The translations under genes were made by a program, and so were the position numbers. DNA of 43,097 nucleotides, taken from positions 74,821 to 117,917 of the forward strand of contig JAKVBX010000006.1 in assembly GCA_022446795.1 (NCBI GenBank). Direction: 5' to 3'. Within the stretch, counting starts at the first letter, position 1. Every line of letters starts with the position of its first letter. This stretch comes from Phycisphaerales bacterium (GTDB taxonomy: Bacteria > Planctomycetota > Phycisphaerae > Phycisphaerales > SM1A02). The notes below the pieces were generated by a model. It made no database searches. It was not told where the DNA came from and saw only the letters and a list, made by a program, of their open reading frames with translations. Shown piece by piece: positions 34,353-42,087 of the stretch.

Positions 34353-34942
34353 CAGCGACGGCCTCCCTTGCTGGCCTTGACCCACGATTCGATGGTGAGT
34401 CGAACCCGGATCATCGGATTCTCGTCCTTGTCCAGCTTGACGGAGGTGATGGCCTCGATGGCCGGATCGCTTTCCAGCGTGGAGATGATCTTGATGGCAA
34501 CCTCCGGGCGGGCCTTGAAGTCGACTTCCGCCTTGAGACGTTCCAGCTTCTCGTTTCCGGGGGTCAGGCCAACGGACTTGGAGCTGTTGATGGGCGTGCT
34601 CCGCGTCATCGTGAAGGTGTCCTGCGTGATCCCGTTGTCCTGGAGGACCTGCTGGACATTCTGCGCCAATTGGAGAGAGCCCTGCTGCTTGCGGCCGGGC
34701 AGTTGCACGGTGCCGAACCCGACCGCGGTATTGCGGATGTCAGTGGGGACGCCCTCGGCATTCTGCAGCTTCTGAAGATCCCGCTCCATGTCATCGGCCT
34801 GCGAGGACCAGGCCAGCGCCGTTGGCTGGAGCATCTGGGACCAGAGCAGGAAGACCACGAGGAACAGGGCCGCCAGCACGATCCACTGGGAAGCCCGTGG
34901 CATTTCCTGGTACCGCTCGTAATAGTCGCGGGCCGTGCTCAT
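34352..34942 (-). CDS. gspM: Type II secretion system protein M (PilO-like)
   Basis: 196 residues. One N-terminal membrane helix ('WIVLAALFLVVFLLWSQML', about 20-38), a coiled-coil-like segment ('QADDMERDLQKLQNA', about 48-62), then a ferredoxin-like periplasmic domain ending in 'DENPMIRVRLTIESWVKA'. GspM holds GspL in the inner-membrane platform. The start overlaps the gspL stop by ATGA and the stop overlaps the next start by TGATG. Sequence identity to known GspM is low, so the assignment relies on topology and gene order. Confidence 0.88.
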   Translation of the reverse strand: MSTARDYYERYQEMPRASQWIVLAALFLVVFLLWSQMLQPTALAWSSQADDMERDLQKLQNAEGVPTDIRNTAVGFGTVQLPGRKQQGSLQLAQNVQQVLQDNGITQDTFTMTRSTPINSSKSVGLTPGNEKLERLKAEVDFKARPEVAIKIISTLESDPAIEAITSVKLDKDENPMIRVRLTIESWVKASKGGRR

Positions 34943-36894
34943 GACTGGGGCTTCCTGTTCTTCAGCTCTTCCATGAGCAGGTCGAACTGCTCCTGGAGCT
35001 GCTGCTGGATCTCGGGGTTGCCCCGGTGCTTCTTGCGGGCCTGGGAGACGTCGATGAGTTGCTGGCGAATCTCGGGTGTCGACATGGTGCCGAGCTGGGT
35101 CGGCGTCAGCATCTCGGGCATGCGGCCGGTTGCCGCAACGCCGGTGTTCCCCGCTCGACTGTCGCCGTTGGCCATGCTGGCGCCATCACCACTGCTGCTG
35201 CCGCCGGAGGGGCGACGTGAGAAGCCGGAACCGTTGGATGCGGGCGGGGACTGGGCGACGGCACCCGGGGGGGTGGTTGTCGCCGGGGGGGTGTCGGGTC
35301 GAGTGGGTGTCGTGGGCGGTCGGCTCGGAGTGGCCGGTGGGCGACTGGCCACCGGAGGCGTGCCTGGCTGGCTCGAGGCGACGTCACTCGCGGGTCGGGC
35401 CGGCGTCGTCGTGTCCTGGGTCGCAGCTGATCCGGCGGCGGCCATGGCCTCGCGACCGTGGAGGCGTTCCGCATAGGTATAGACGCCGAAGTCGCGATCC
35501 TCGCCGTAGCGGGGGCGGTACAGCGGACGGGCCACTCGGGCGTCAATCGTGAATGGCAGGGTGCCGTACGTGGTCTCGTCGTTCCATCGCAGGACGACGT
35601 CGTTGAAGACGCCCAGCGATTCCAACTGATCCTTCATGACGGTGACGAGGGGTCGTGGATTCTCGTCATCGGTCGGGGCGCTGGCGGTGGCCACGATCTT
35701 CAGCAGTTCGCCGTGGGTCAGGCTGATCTTCTCGACCTTGACACCGATGGGCGTACTGTTGCTGATGTCGGCCAGCAGCTTGGTCATCGGCCAGGCATCG
35801 GAGCTCATGGCCCGGTACATGTTGTATTCGCGGGTCTGCTGCTGGTTGGCCCGGACCTTCTCCGGCAGGGAGGGGTGGGACAGCCGCAGGACGCCGAGCC
35901 GGATGCCGCTGATCACGACGGGGGCGAAGAGGAAGACCAGGATGCTGGCAACCAGCAACCAGGTGGCGATCCGCACGGACGAGAGCTGCTCCCGCGTCGC
36001 CTCGATCAGCGTGGGCTGGATCTGTGGCAGATCTCGCTGGAACATCGTCATGACGACCAGCTCATCGCTGGTGGCCAGCAGGCCACCCAGGGCGATTCCG
36101 TACTGGTCGGCCCAGTCGTCCTCCAGCGGGGTGTCCAGTTCAAGGCGGGACTCCGTCAACTCGCGGACGGAATCGGGCAGCAGCAGGTGACCGGTATTGT
36201 CGGCAAAGGCCTCGGACATGGCCGTCGACATTTCGGTCGCCCGCTCGATCGAGAGGTCGGCCTGCAACGCCGTTTCGGCAACGACCGACTTGACGGAGCC
36301 GGCCGCACCACCGGAGAAGTCATCGCGAAGGGCCCGGACCTGGACGCCCTGCATGTGGGCCAGTGCCAGCGCCAGGCTTTCGTTGGCCGGGTCGACCCAG
36401 AGAATGGGGTCTGCAGGTCGCTTGCCATCAAGCAGCGAAGCGATCGCAGCGACATCCGGCACGTAGAGCGGCGTTGGTTCAATCGATGGTGCCGTCCATG
36501 GTGAGGACTCTGGCCAGGCGAGAATGAGACCCGTGCGTGTGGCATCACTGCCTGAGGACGGCAGCATGCCGACCGCCAGGCGGTGAGCCGGTGCTGTTCC
36601 CAGCAACTGGGTCTCCGCCTGCAGACGCAGGGCCTCTTCCAGGCTGTCGGGATCACCATCGGGAAGGCTGCAGGTTCGGCAGATGACTTCGGATGCGGGC
36701 AGCACCATGCGGACGGATTCCGCCTGGACGCGGTCGAGCCATGGCTGGAGTCCAGTGTCGGACTCGATACGGGCCAGGTCGACCACGTGCATCCGCCCGG
36801 CATCCAGGGGACGCCCGGCCGCACAGGCCCAGTAGCCATCTCGCCGGTGAATCACGGCGACGACATTGGTATGGATGGGGTCGGGCAGGCTCAT
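34939..36894 (-). CDS. gspL: Type II secretion system protein L, PilM/PilN-like fusion
   Basis: 651 residues. The cytoplasmic part (about 1-305) looks like the actin-like PilM/GspL cytoplasmic domain; 'ESVRMVLPASEVICRTCSLP' and 'EEALRLQAETQLLG' are the clearest pieces. A membrane helix (309-333) is followed by a PilN-like periplasmic part with a coiled segment and a ferredoxin-like fold (about 370-455, 'PIGVKVEKISLTHGELLKIVATAS'). The C-terminus is unusual for GspL: about 110 residues rich in Pro, Thr, Ser and Arg (495-600), then a helical segment ('IRQQLIDVSQARKKHRG', 609-645). It begins 71 bases after gspK, where a promoter is present. GspL recruits the ATPase GspE to the platform. Confidence 0.9.
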   Translation of the reverse strand: MSLPDPIHTNVVAVIHRRDGYWACAAGRPLDAGRMHVVDLARIESDTGLQPWLDRVQAESVRMVLPASEVICRTCSLPDGDPDSLEEALRLQAETQLLGTAPAHRLAVGMLPSSGSDATRTGLILAWPESSPWTAPSIEPTPLYVPDVAAIASLLDGKRPADPILWVDPANESLALALAHMQGVQVRALRDDFSGGAAGSVKSVVAETALQADLSIERATEMSTAMSEAFADNTGHLLLPDSVRELTESRLELDTPLEDDWADQYGIALGGLLATSDELVVMTMFQRDLPQIQPTLIEATREQLSSVRIATWLLVASILVFLFAPVVISGIRLGVLRLSHPSLPEKVRANQQQTREYNMYRAMSSDAWPMTKLLADISNSTPIGVKVEKISLTHGELLKIVATASAPTDDENPRPLVTVMKDQLESLGVFNDVVLRWNDETTYGTLPFTIDARVARPLYRPRYGEDRDFGVYTYAERLHGREAMAAAGSAATQDTTTPARPASDVASSQPGTPPVASRPPATPSRPPTTPTRPDTPPATTTPPGAVAQSPPASNGSGFSRRPSGGSSSGDGASMANGDSRAGNTGVAATGRMPEMLTPTQLGTMSTPEIRQQLIDVSQARKKHRGNPEIQQQLQEQFDLLMEELKNRKPQS

Positions 36895-36918
36895 GGCAGC
36901 GGCGACTCGACTTGTTGA

Positions 36919-36948
36919 AGGATAGCCGATCTGGGTTTACGGGGTCAA
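36919..36948 (-). promoter_or_regulatory. Sigma70-type promoter for gspL-gspM-C-D-lipoprotein
   Basis: Read on the minus strand, TTGACC (36948-36943) and TATCCT (36924-36919) are 18 bases apart, the best -35/-10 pair I found in the window. It lies in the 71-base gap between gspK and gspL; transcription would start about 18 bases before the gspL ATG. Every other junction from gspK back to gspH or from gspL to the lipoprotein is overlapping or within 11 bases. Confidence 0.55.
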
Positions 36949-36965
36949 AATCAGGGGGAGCGGAC

Positions 36966-38327
36966 CTAGTTCTCGCGGTACTCAAGGATCTGTATCGGAA
37001 TGGTGGAACGATCAACCACGGCAATGATTTCCACCTCTTGCTGAGATCCGCCGCTCTTTCCTCTGGAGGTGATCGTGAAGACGTTGCTCTGAGTCGTGAA
37101 CATGGTCAGAAGCCGGCTCATCAGCTGTTCATCCATGTTGGGGAGGTACCAGAGGTCCATCAGGCTGGTGATCCCCTGGGCCTGGCTGGCCCGCATCGAG
37201 AGGATGTCATCCACGATCCGCTCCTCGTCCTGGAAGACGTCATAGAGGAGGGTCGAGGGGGCCTTGTTGATGTTGATCTTGCCCCAGGTGGGCCGGTGCT
37301 GGGGCTTCAGGCCCGTTTCCTGGAGGATCCAGGTCACTTCGTCACGGGTGAAGGTGATCGTGTCATCATCGGGACTGGCCGGCTGGGTACTGAATCGGCT
37401 CTGGCGGATGAGGTCTGCCGGCTGGTTCTCAGCCACCAGGTCCGTGAGCTTGAAGTTGTCATCCATGGCTCGGCTGATGAGATCCTGGGCCTTCTCGGCC
37501 GGGAGGTCCATCCGGGTGATCAGGTCGTTGACCGTGGCGGACTTCAGCCAGAGGCGAGGGAGGCCAGATCCGGTCGGACCACCGCCACGGGTGCGGGCGG
37601 TGAGGTACTCGGACCACCCGGCGTCCAGCACATGGTCCGGTTCGTCATACGGCAGCGTCTGTTCCCCGTCGTCCTCGGACAGGTCCAACTGGAAGTTGAG
37701 GTTCCAGTCCTCGCCACGGATGTCCTCGGACTCCAGGCCGGCGATCAACTCCATCTCGGCGATGTGGCGGATCGGTCCGTTTCGGGGCTCGTATCGCGCG
37801 TCGAGGCTCAGGTACCAGTCCCGTTCGACCCCCAGGGCGGAGGGTTCATCATCTTCGTCGAGCCAGTCGGTGATGGAGTCATAGAGTCCGAATGCCAACG
37901 GGTAGAACAGGATGTTGATGTAGGGGCGGAGATCCTCGTCGTTGATGTTGATCTTGGAGTGCTCGTCCATCGGGCCTCTCCACTCCATTCGATCTGCATA
38001 ATGCCGGATCCGCCACGAGCCTCCCTTGGTGTCGCCGCTGGCGACCCCGTCTGTTTCCAGTTGCAGGTAGAGCAGCAGGGCGTCGTCCGGCTCCGGAAAG
38101 GTCGAGATCTCGGCCATCTTGGCGATGGTGGCCTCGATTCCCGAGCGAGCGGCCCAGCGAGCGGCGATCCGATCCTGCGCCTCGGTTCCCTGCATGCTCA
38201 GGCGGCCTGCGAAGACCAGCAGCGAGGCGGACAGCAGGCCGGAGATGGCCACCGCCCAGATCACGACCACGATGGCGAGGCCTCGCGTGGCATGGGGCTG
38301 CCGAGTTGAACGTGGCATTCGGCTCAT
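36966..38327 (-). CDS. gspK: Type II secretion system minor pseudopilin K
   Basis: 453 residues. A prepilin-type N-terminus, 'HATRGLAIVVVIWAVAISGLL', without glutamate at +5 (Val-Val there), matches GspK, which lacks E5 and sits at the pseudopilus tip. The long soluble domain contains 'KININDEDLRPYINILF' and 'NINKAPSTLLYDVFQDEE', the GspK helical-domain pattern with its helix-hairpin-helix-like 'INiN.A...lL'. GspK caps the tip with GspI and GspJ. The start overlaps the gspJ stop by ATGA. The acidic segments in 'DEDDEPSA' and 'SEDDGEQ' fit the known calcium-binding tendency of GspK but this is not proven. Confidence 0.93.
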   Translation of the reverse strand: MSRMPRSTRQPHATRGLAIVVVIWAVAISGLLSASLLVFAGRLSMQGTEAQDRIAARWAARSGIEATIAKMAEISTFPEPDDALLLYLQLETDGVASGDTKGGSWRIRHYADRMEWRGPMDEHSKININDEDLRPYINILFYPLAFGLYDSITDWLDEDDEPSALGVERDWYLSLDARYEPRNGPIRHIAEMELIAGLESEDIRGEDWNLNFQLDLSEDDGEQTLPYDEPDHVLDAGWSEYLTARTRGGGPTGSGLPRLWLKSATVNDLITRMDLPAEKAQDLISRAMDDNFKLTDLVAENQPADLIRQSRFSTQPASPDDDTITFTRDEVTWILQETGLKPQHRPTWGKININKAPSTLLYDVFQDEERIVDDILSMRASQAQGITSLMDLWYLPNMDEQLMSRLLTMFTTQSNVFTITSRGKSGGSQQEVEIIAVVDRSTIPIQILEYREN

Positions 38328-39292
38328 CGACCACCACCTCCACCGCCACCGCCGCCACCGCCGAAGCCAGAGCCGCCCCCGCGACCGCCCGGTGGCGGAT
38401 TGGGAAGACCCTCGGGGACTCCGGACACGCGGCCACCGGTCACGCCACCCGGGGCGAGGCCGGGCAGTCCACCTTCGTCATCGCCTTCTGTCGGCATGGA
38501 CAATGGCAAGGCGGTCCCGTTGGCAATGGCTTCTGCGATTTCCTCGACCTGCGTTTCAGGCAGGCCACGTTCCATGGCAATCTGTTCCGCCAGCGTCCAG
38601 TCCATGACATCCAGTGGCAGTGGGACGCGTTCCACCGGGACCACGGTTCGCAGGGAGACGAGCGGTGCGTCCAGTGCGTCCATGCCCGTCTTGGCACCGG
38701 TGGAGGTCACGGTGATCCGAAAGCCCCTGGGCAGACCGTCGTAGTCGGAGTCCCATTCGGACATCCACTGTTCGCCGTCCCAGGCTTCGATGTTCAGTTC
38801 GATGATGCCCTCGACCAGGGGCGTGATCGTGCCACCGGCACGGGGATAGGTGTCCGGCAGGGCGTCCCGGCGATGCCAGAGGACGGCCCCATCTTCATCG
38901 TCCAGGATCTGCCAGGAGGATTCGTACTCCACGCCTTCGCCGTTGTACTCGATGCTCCGCATGGCTCGCAGTTGGTTGTTGAAGACCAGGATCCAGTCAC
39001 GATTGACCTCCAGGTCGTCCATGGGAATTGCGTCATCTTCCAGCAGGACCCAGGTCTCGAACAGGTCCTGTCGCCGCAGCACGGAGACCAGGTCCGAGCG
39101 TATGGATCGCAGTGCCGTGTCCGCCCGCATGAACGCGGTCATGCGTTCCTGGCTCCCGTTCTTGGCCTGGACGATCTGGCCCATCGCGATGGTGATCGCG
39201 GCGAACAGCATCGCCATGATCACGCCCGCGACGATGATCTCCACGAGCGTGAAGCCGCGGCGGCGAACCCGTGTTGGAACGATGCGGCCCAT
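38324..39292 (-). CDS. gspJ: Type II secretion system minor pseudopilin J
   Basis: 322 residues. Prepilin signal 'RRRGFTLVEIIVAGVIMAMLF' has Gly at -1, Phe at +1 and Glu at +5. The family's closing pattern 'IIELNIEAWDGEQWMSEWDSDYDGLPRGFRITV' is present (about 170-202). The C-terminus is long for GspJ: about 120 extra residues that end in a glycine run (GGRGGGSGF then eleven glycines and Arg). It overlaps gspI by TGATG and gspK by ATGA. It is a tip pseudopilin with GspI and GspK. Confidence 0.93.
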   Translation of the reverse strand: MGRIVPTRVRRRGFTLVEIIVAGVIMAMLFAAITIAMGQIVQAKNGSQERMTAFMRADTALRSIRSDLVSVLRRQDLFETWVLLEDDAIPMDDLEVNRDWILVFNNQLRAMRSIEYNGEGVEYESSWQILDDEDGAVLWHRRDALPDTYPRAGGTITPLVEGIIELNIEAWDGEQWMSEWDSDYDGLPRGFRITVTSTGAKTGMDALDAPLVSLRTVVPVERVPLPLDVMDWTLAEQIAMERGLPETQVEEIAEAIANGTALPLSMPTEGDDEGGLPGLAPGGVTGGRVSGVPEGLPNPPPGGRGGGSGFGGGGGGGGGGGR

Positions 39293-39759
39293 CAGTCGAT
39301 GCTCTCTTCGTAGTAGATGGCTTCGCGATCGATGGGTTCGAGCGGCTTGCGGTCCTCGAACTCCTCCAGTTCGCCCTGTCGCGGTGCAATGATCGCATCC
39401 AGTACGAACTGCCGGTCATTCCCGTCCCATGTGATGTACACCTCGACGGTATAGGGTTCGTAGTCACCCACGTGCTGGATCTCGACCTCGTAGTCGAACT
39501 CGTCAAAGGGCGGATCGAAGGTGCCACTGGTGGGGTGTGTCTGCAGGAACTGCTGTGGACCTTCCATGAGCACCATGCTCATCTGTTCATCAGCGAGCCA
39601 TGCGGCGGTCAGGTTGTGTTCGCCGAGTCCCTGTCTCTTGAGCGACGTGGTGGCCAGCGACAGGGAGACGCTCAGGCCGATCCCCAGGATCAGGGCGGCG
39701 AGAATGACCTCCACCAGGGCGACGCCACGTCGCGTATGCCGGGGATGGTGTATCCGCAT
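39292..39759 (-). CDS. gspI: Type II secretion system minor pseudopilin I
   Basis: 155 residues from ATG 39759, which overlaps the gspH stop by TGATG; an upstream in-frame ATG at 39960 would put a charged region before the prepilin signal. The signal 'TRRGVALVEVILAALILGIG' has Gly -1 and Glu +5. 'NLTAAWLADEQMSMVLMEG' in the helix following is characteristic of GspI ('aa.lAe..m'). Small pseudopilin domain of normal size. It is a tip component that starts the pseudopilus with J and K. Confidence 0.92.
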   Translation of the reverse strand: MRIHHPRHTRRGVALVEVILAALILGIGLSVSLSLATTSLKRQGLGEHNLTAAWLADEQMSMVLMEGPQQFLQTHPTSGTFDPPFDEFDYEVEIQHVGDYEPYTVEVYITWDGNDRQFVLDAIIAPRQGELEEFEDRKPLEPIDREAIYYEESID

Positions 39760-40349
39760 CACCAGTCCTCCTGCCAGCGGCCGCTCTGGTCCAGGTCTTC
39801 CTGGAGCCGTGGAATGACCTTGGAGTCGACCACGTCGGAGTCCTGCCGAACGGTGGTCAAGCCATGGGGGGGAAGCCGCAGCGAAATGGTTCGTTGCTCG
39901 TGGGTCAACTGGATCTCGACCTCGGGGCGGTCTTCGCCGGGCATGGCGATGAGCGGCCACTCGACGACATCAACCCAGTCCCCATCGGCGAAGACCTGGA
40001 TCTCCTCCATTTCGATGAACTCCGGGATGTTGATGTAGGGCACCACGGGATCCCGGGCCCAGGTGGATTCGTCATCGTCGAACTCGCCGGGTTCCCGTCG
40101 GACGAGACCGATCATGCGACGCGCCGGATCCATCGTGATGGCGATCGGAACCGGCGAATGTTCGCTTCGGAGGGCGTACATCACGAGCATGTCGCCCAAT
40201 TTGTCCACGACGAGCGTGACCTGCCGGTCAGTCGTTCCGGTGATACGGACGGCGATGATCGTCGTCAGGATCGCGAGAATCGTGACAGCCACGATGACTT
40301 CGAACAGACTGAATCCAAGGCGGTGCGGGATGGAGTGGCGACCAGGCAT
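39759..40349 (-). CDS. gspH: Type II secretion system minor pseudopilin H
   Basis: 196 residues. Prepilin signal 'RLGFSLFEVIVAVTILAILTTII' with Gly -1, Phe +1 and Glu +5. The soluble part (about 35-196) is beta-rich with 'LVVDKLGDMLVMYALRSEHSPVPIAITM' typical of GspH-like pseudopilins ('a...l...l..ar..A'). It starts 11 bases after the gspG stop. GspH joins the major pseudopilus to the I-J-K tip. Confidence 0.9.
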   Translation of the reverse strand: MPGRHSIPHRLGFSLFEVIVAVTILAILTTIIAVRITGTTDRQVTLVVDKLGDMLVMYALRSEHSPVPIAITMDPARRMIGLVRREPGEFDDDESTWARDPVVPYINIPEFIEMEEIQVFADGDWVDVVEWPLIAMPGEDRPEVEIQLTHEQRTISLRLPPHGLTTVRQDSDVVDSKVIPRLQEDLDQSGRWQEDW

Positions 40350-40360
40350 CGATCTGACAT

Positions 40361-40798
40361 CTACTGGCGGATGTCTTCCTCCGGTCCCTCGCCACCGAGT
40401 TGTCCAAGTTCACCGTAGGAGACGATGTCAAAGTCAAAGTTCTTGACACCCTCGTCAATGACGTAGGAGTTCTGCCAGGGATCAAGCAGATGGTCGGCCG
40501 AGTTCAGGTAGGGACCGTTGCGGCCGCCGCCTTCCTCCGGACGGAGGAGGAGGATCTCGAGGTCGAAGTCGGCGCCCGGTCGGGACAGGCCGGCATCCAC
40601 GAGATACTGCTGGACCGCGCTCCGGAGCCGGTTCGCGCCGATGCGGGCGGCCTGGGCCTTGCCCTCGGCCTGGCGGGACAAGACGGAACTGGCGACGACG
40701 GCGCCGAGGATGGCGACGATGGTGACCATCACGATGACCTCGACGAGCGTGAAGCCAAGTCGCACGGGTCGTCGTCGGGTTGAGCGTGGTCGATTCAT
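40361..40798 (-). CDS. gspG: Type II secretion system major pseudopilin G
   Basis: 145 residues, the usual size. The start at 40798 has AGGAGATCC just upstream, and 'RLGFTLVEVIVMVTIVAILGAVVAS' is a canonical prepilin signal with Glu +5. The typical C-terminal segment is present: 'GPYLNSADHLLDPWQNSYVID' and 'FDFDIVSYGELGQLGGEGPEEDI', the calcium-site and PDPWG-like pattern of GspG. It polymerises into the periplasmic piston. No prepilin peptidase (GspO/PilD) gene is in the window, so it must be elsewhere. Confidence 0.96.
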   Translation of the reverse strand: MNRPRSTRRRPVRLGFTLVEVIVMVTIVAILGAVVASSVLSRQAEGKAQAARIGANRLRSAVQQYLVDAGLSRPGADFDLEILLLRPEEGGGRNGPYLNSADHLLDPWQNSYVIDEGVKNFDFDIVSYGELGQLGGEGPEEDIRQ

Positions 40799-40829
40799 GT
40801 TGGATCTCCTGTTTCGATCGATGTGATCA

Positions 40830-42080
40830 TCACCCAACTGCGGATTGCATCTGGAGCAAGGGCAGCAGGATCGCTGCCAGTACGAATCCACCGATGCCGG
40901 CCATGAGGATGATCAGCAGCGGCGGGAAAGCCTTGGTGAAGAGCTTGAGGGAAATGGCGACCTGGCGATCGAAGGCGCCAGCCGCATGCTTGAGCATGTT
41001 CTCGAGTCGACCGGACCGCTCACCGAGGTGGACGACCTGGACGAGGAGTGGTGGAAAAAGGCCGCTGCGTTCCAGCGGATCGGCCAGCGGGCGACCCGCC
41101 GTGACCTGATCCTGGACTTCGTCGATGGCCCTCATCATCGCGGCATTACCGAGCGTATCACGCGTGATGCGCAGGCAATCGAGGATGGGCAGGCCGGCGT
41201 CGGCCAGCGTGCCGAGCGTCCGGGTGAATCGGGCGACCGAGATGTCGCGAAGGAGCCGGCCAAGCACCGGGATCTGCAACTTGGTCCGGTCAAAGATCAG
41301 TCGATTGTCCGGGGATGCCAGCCAGACTCGTATGGCGACGAAGCTGATCACGATGACGGCCAGCATGAACATCCACCAGTTCATCATGAAGTCCGAGAGC
41401 CCCATGACAACCCGGGTGGGGAAGGGCAGGACGGCATCGGGGTCGGCCGCGATGATCGGGCCCAGGAGTCTCGGGATCAGGTAGACCACGAGGATGCCGG
41501 CGCTGGCGAGGATCAGTACCGCGACGATCATCGGGTAGAACGCGGCACCAAGGAGTTCGCGACGAAGCTCCACGCCACGTTCCAGCAGATCCGCCAACTG
41601 GTGGAGGATCTCGGCGGATCGACCGGAGGCATCCGACGCGCGGATCATGCCGATGACGAGATCGTTGAACGGCCGTCCATACTCGCTGGCCGCCTTGTGA
41701 AGCGTGTCGCCCGCTTCCACACGCTCGATGAGGAAGTCGAGGATGACCGGCGCGGCGCGGCCTGTCGCCTGGCGGCGAATGGTCCGCAGGGCCTGCATGA
41801 GAGGCAGGCCTGCTTCCAGCGCGGTCGCCAGTTCGCGGATGAACGTGGACATCTCGGCCTTGCCCATCGACGGTCGACCAGTCCTGATTCGTGGTGTCGA
41901 CTTGGGCTTGGCCGACGTGGTGCGGGGTGACTTCTCGTCGGCGTCCGCGGCGACAACCTGGGTGGCGGTCTCGCCACGTTGCATGAGTTGACGAACGGCG
42001 TCCGCCCGACTGGCTGCGGTGAGAGTGCCGGATCGATTGAGTCCACCGGCGGTCATGCTCTGGTATCGGTATGTCGGCAT
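40830..42080 (-). CDS. gspF: Type II secretion system inner-membrane platform protein F
   Basis: 416 residues from ATG 42080, giving 'MPTYRYQSMTAGG', the family's usual start; an in-frame ATG at 42110 overlapping gspE would add ten residues. Two GspF domains are clear: 'FIRELATALEAGLPLMQALRTI' to 'GDTLHKAASEYG' (about 80-150) and 'VARFTRTLGTLADAGLPILDCLRI' to 'GRPLADPLERSGLFPPLLVQVVHLGERSG' (about 280-370). Three membrane segments. It anchors the pseudopilus base in the inner membrane and interacts with GspE and GspL. It is 7 bases after gspE. An unstructured segment (about 45-75) with KSPRTTSAKPKSTPRIRT precedes the first domain. Confidence 0.96.
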   Translation of the reverse strand: MPTYRYQSMTAGGLNRSGTLTAASRADAVRQLMQRGETATQVVAADADEKSPRTTSAKPKSTPRIRTGRPSMGKAEMSTFIRELATALEAGLPLMQALRTIRRQATGRAAPVILDFLIERVEAGDTLHKAASEYGRPFNDLVIGMIRASDASGRSAEILHQLADLLERGVELRRELLGAAFYPMIVAVLILASAGILVVYLIPRLLGPIIAADPDAVLPFPTRVVMGLSDFMMNWWMFMLAVIVISFVAIRVWLASPDNRLIFDRTKLQIPVLGRLLRDISVARFTRTLGTLADAGLPILDCLRITRDTLGNAAMMRAIDEVQDQVTAGRPLADPLERSGLFPPLLVQVVHLGERSGRLENMLKHAAGAFDRQVAISLKLFTKAFPPLLIILMAGIGGFVLAAILLPLLQMQSAVG

Positions 42081-42087
42081 GGCGTGG

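Noticed and set aside
39760-39960. N-terminal extension of gspI to 39960
   Set aside because: It overlaps gspH and places 67 charged residues before the prepilin signal; ATG 39759 overlaps the gspH stop in the same way as its neighbours.
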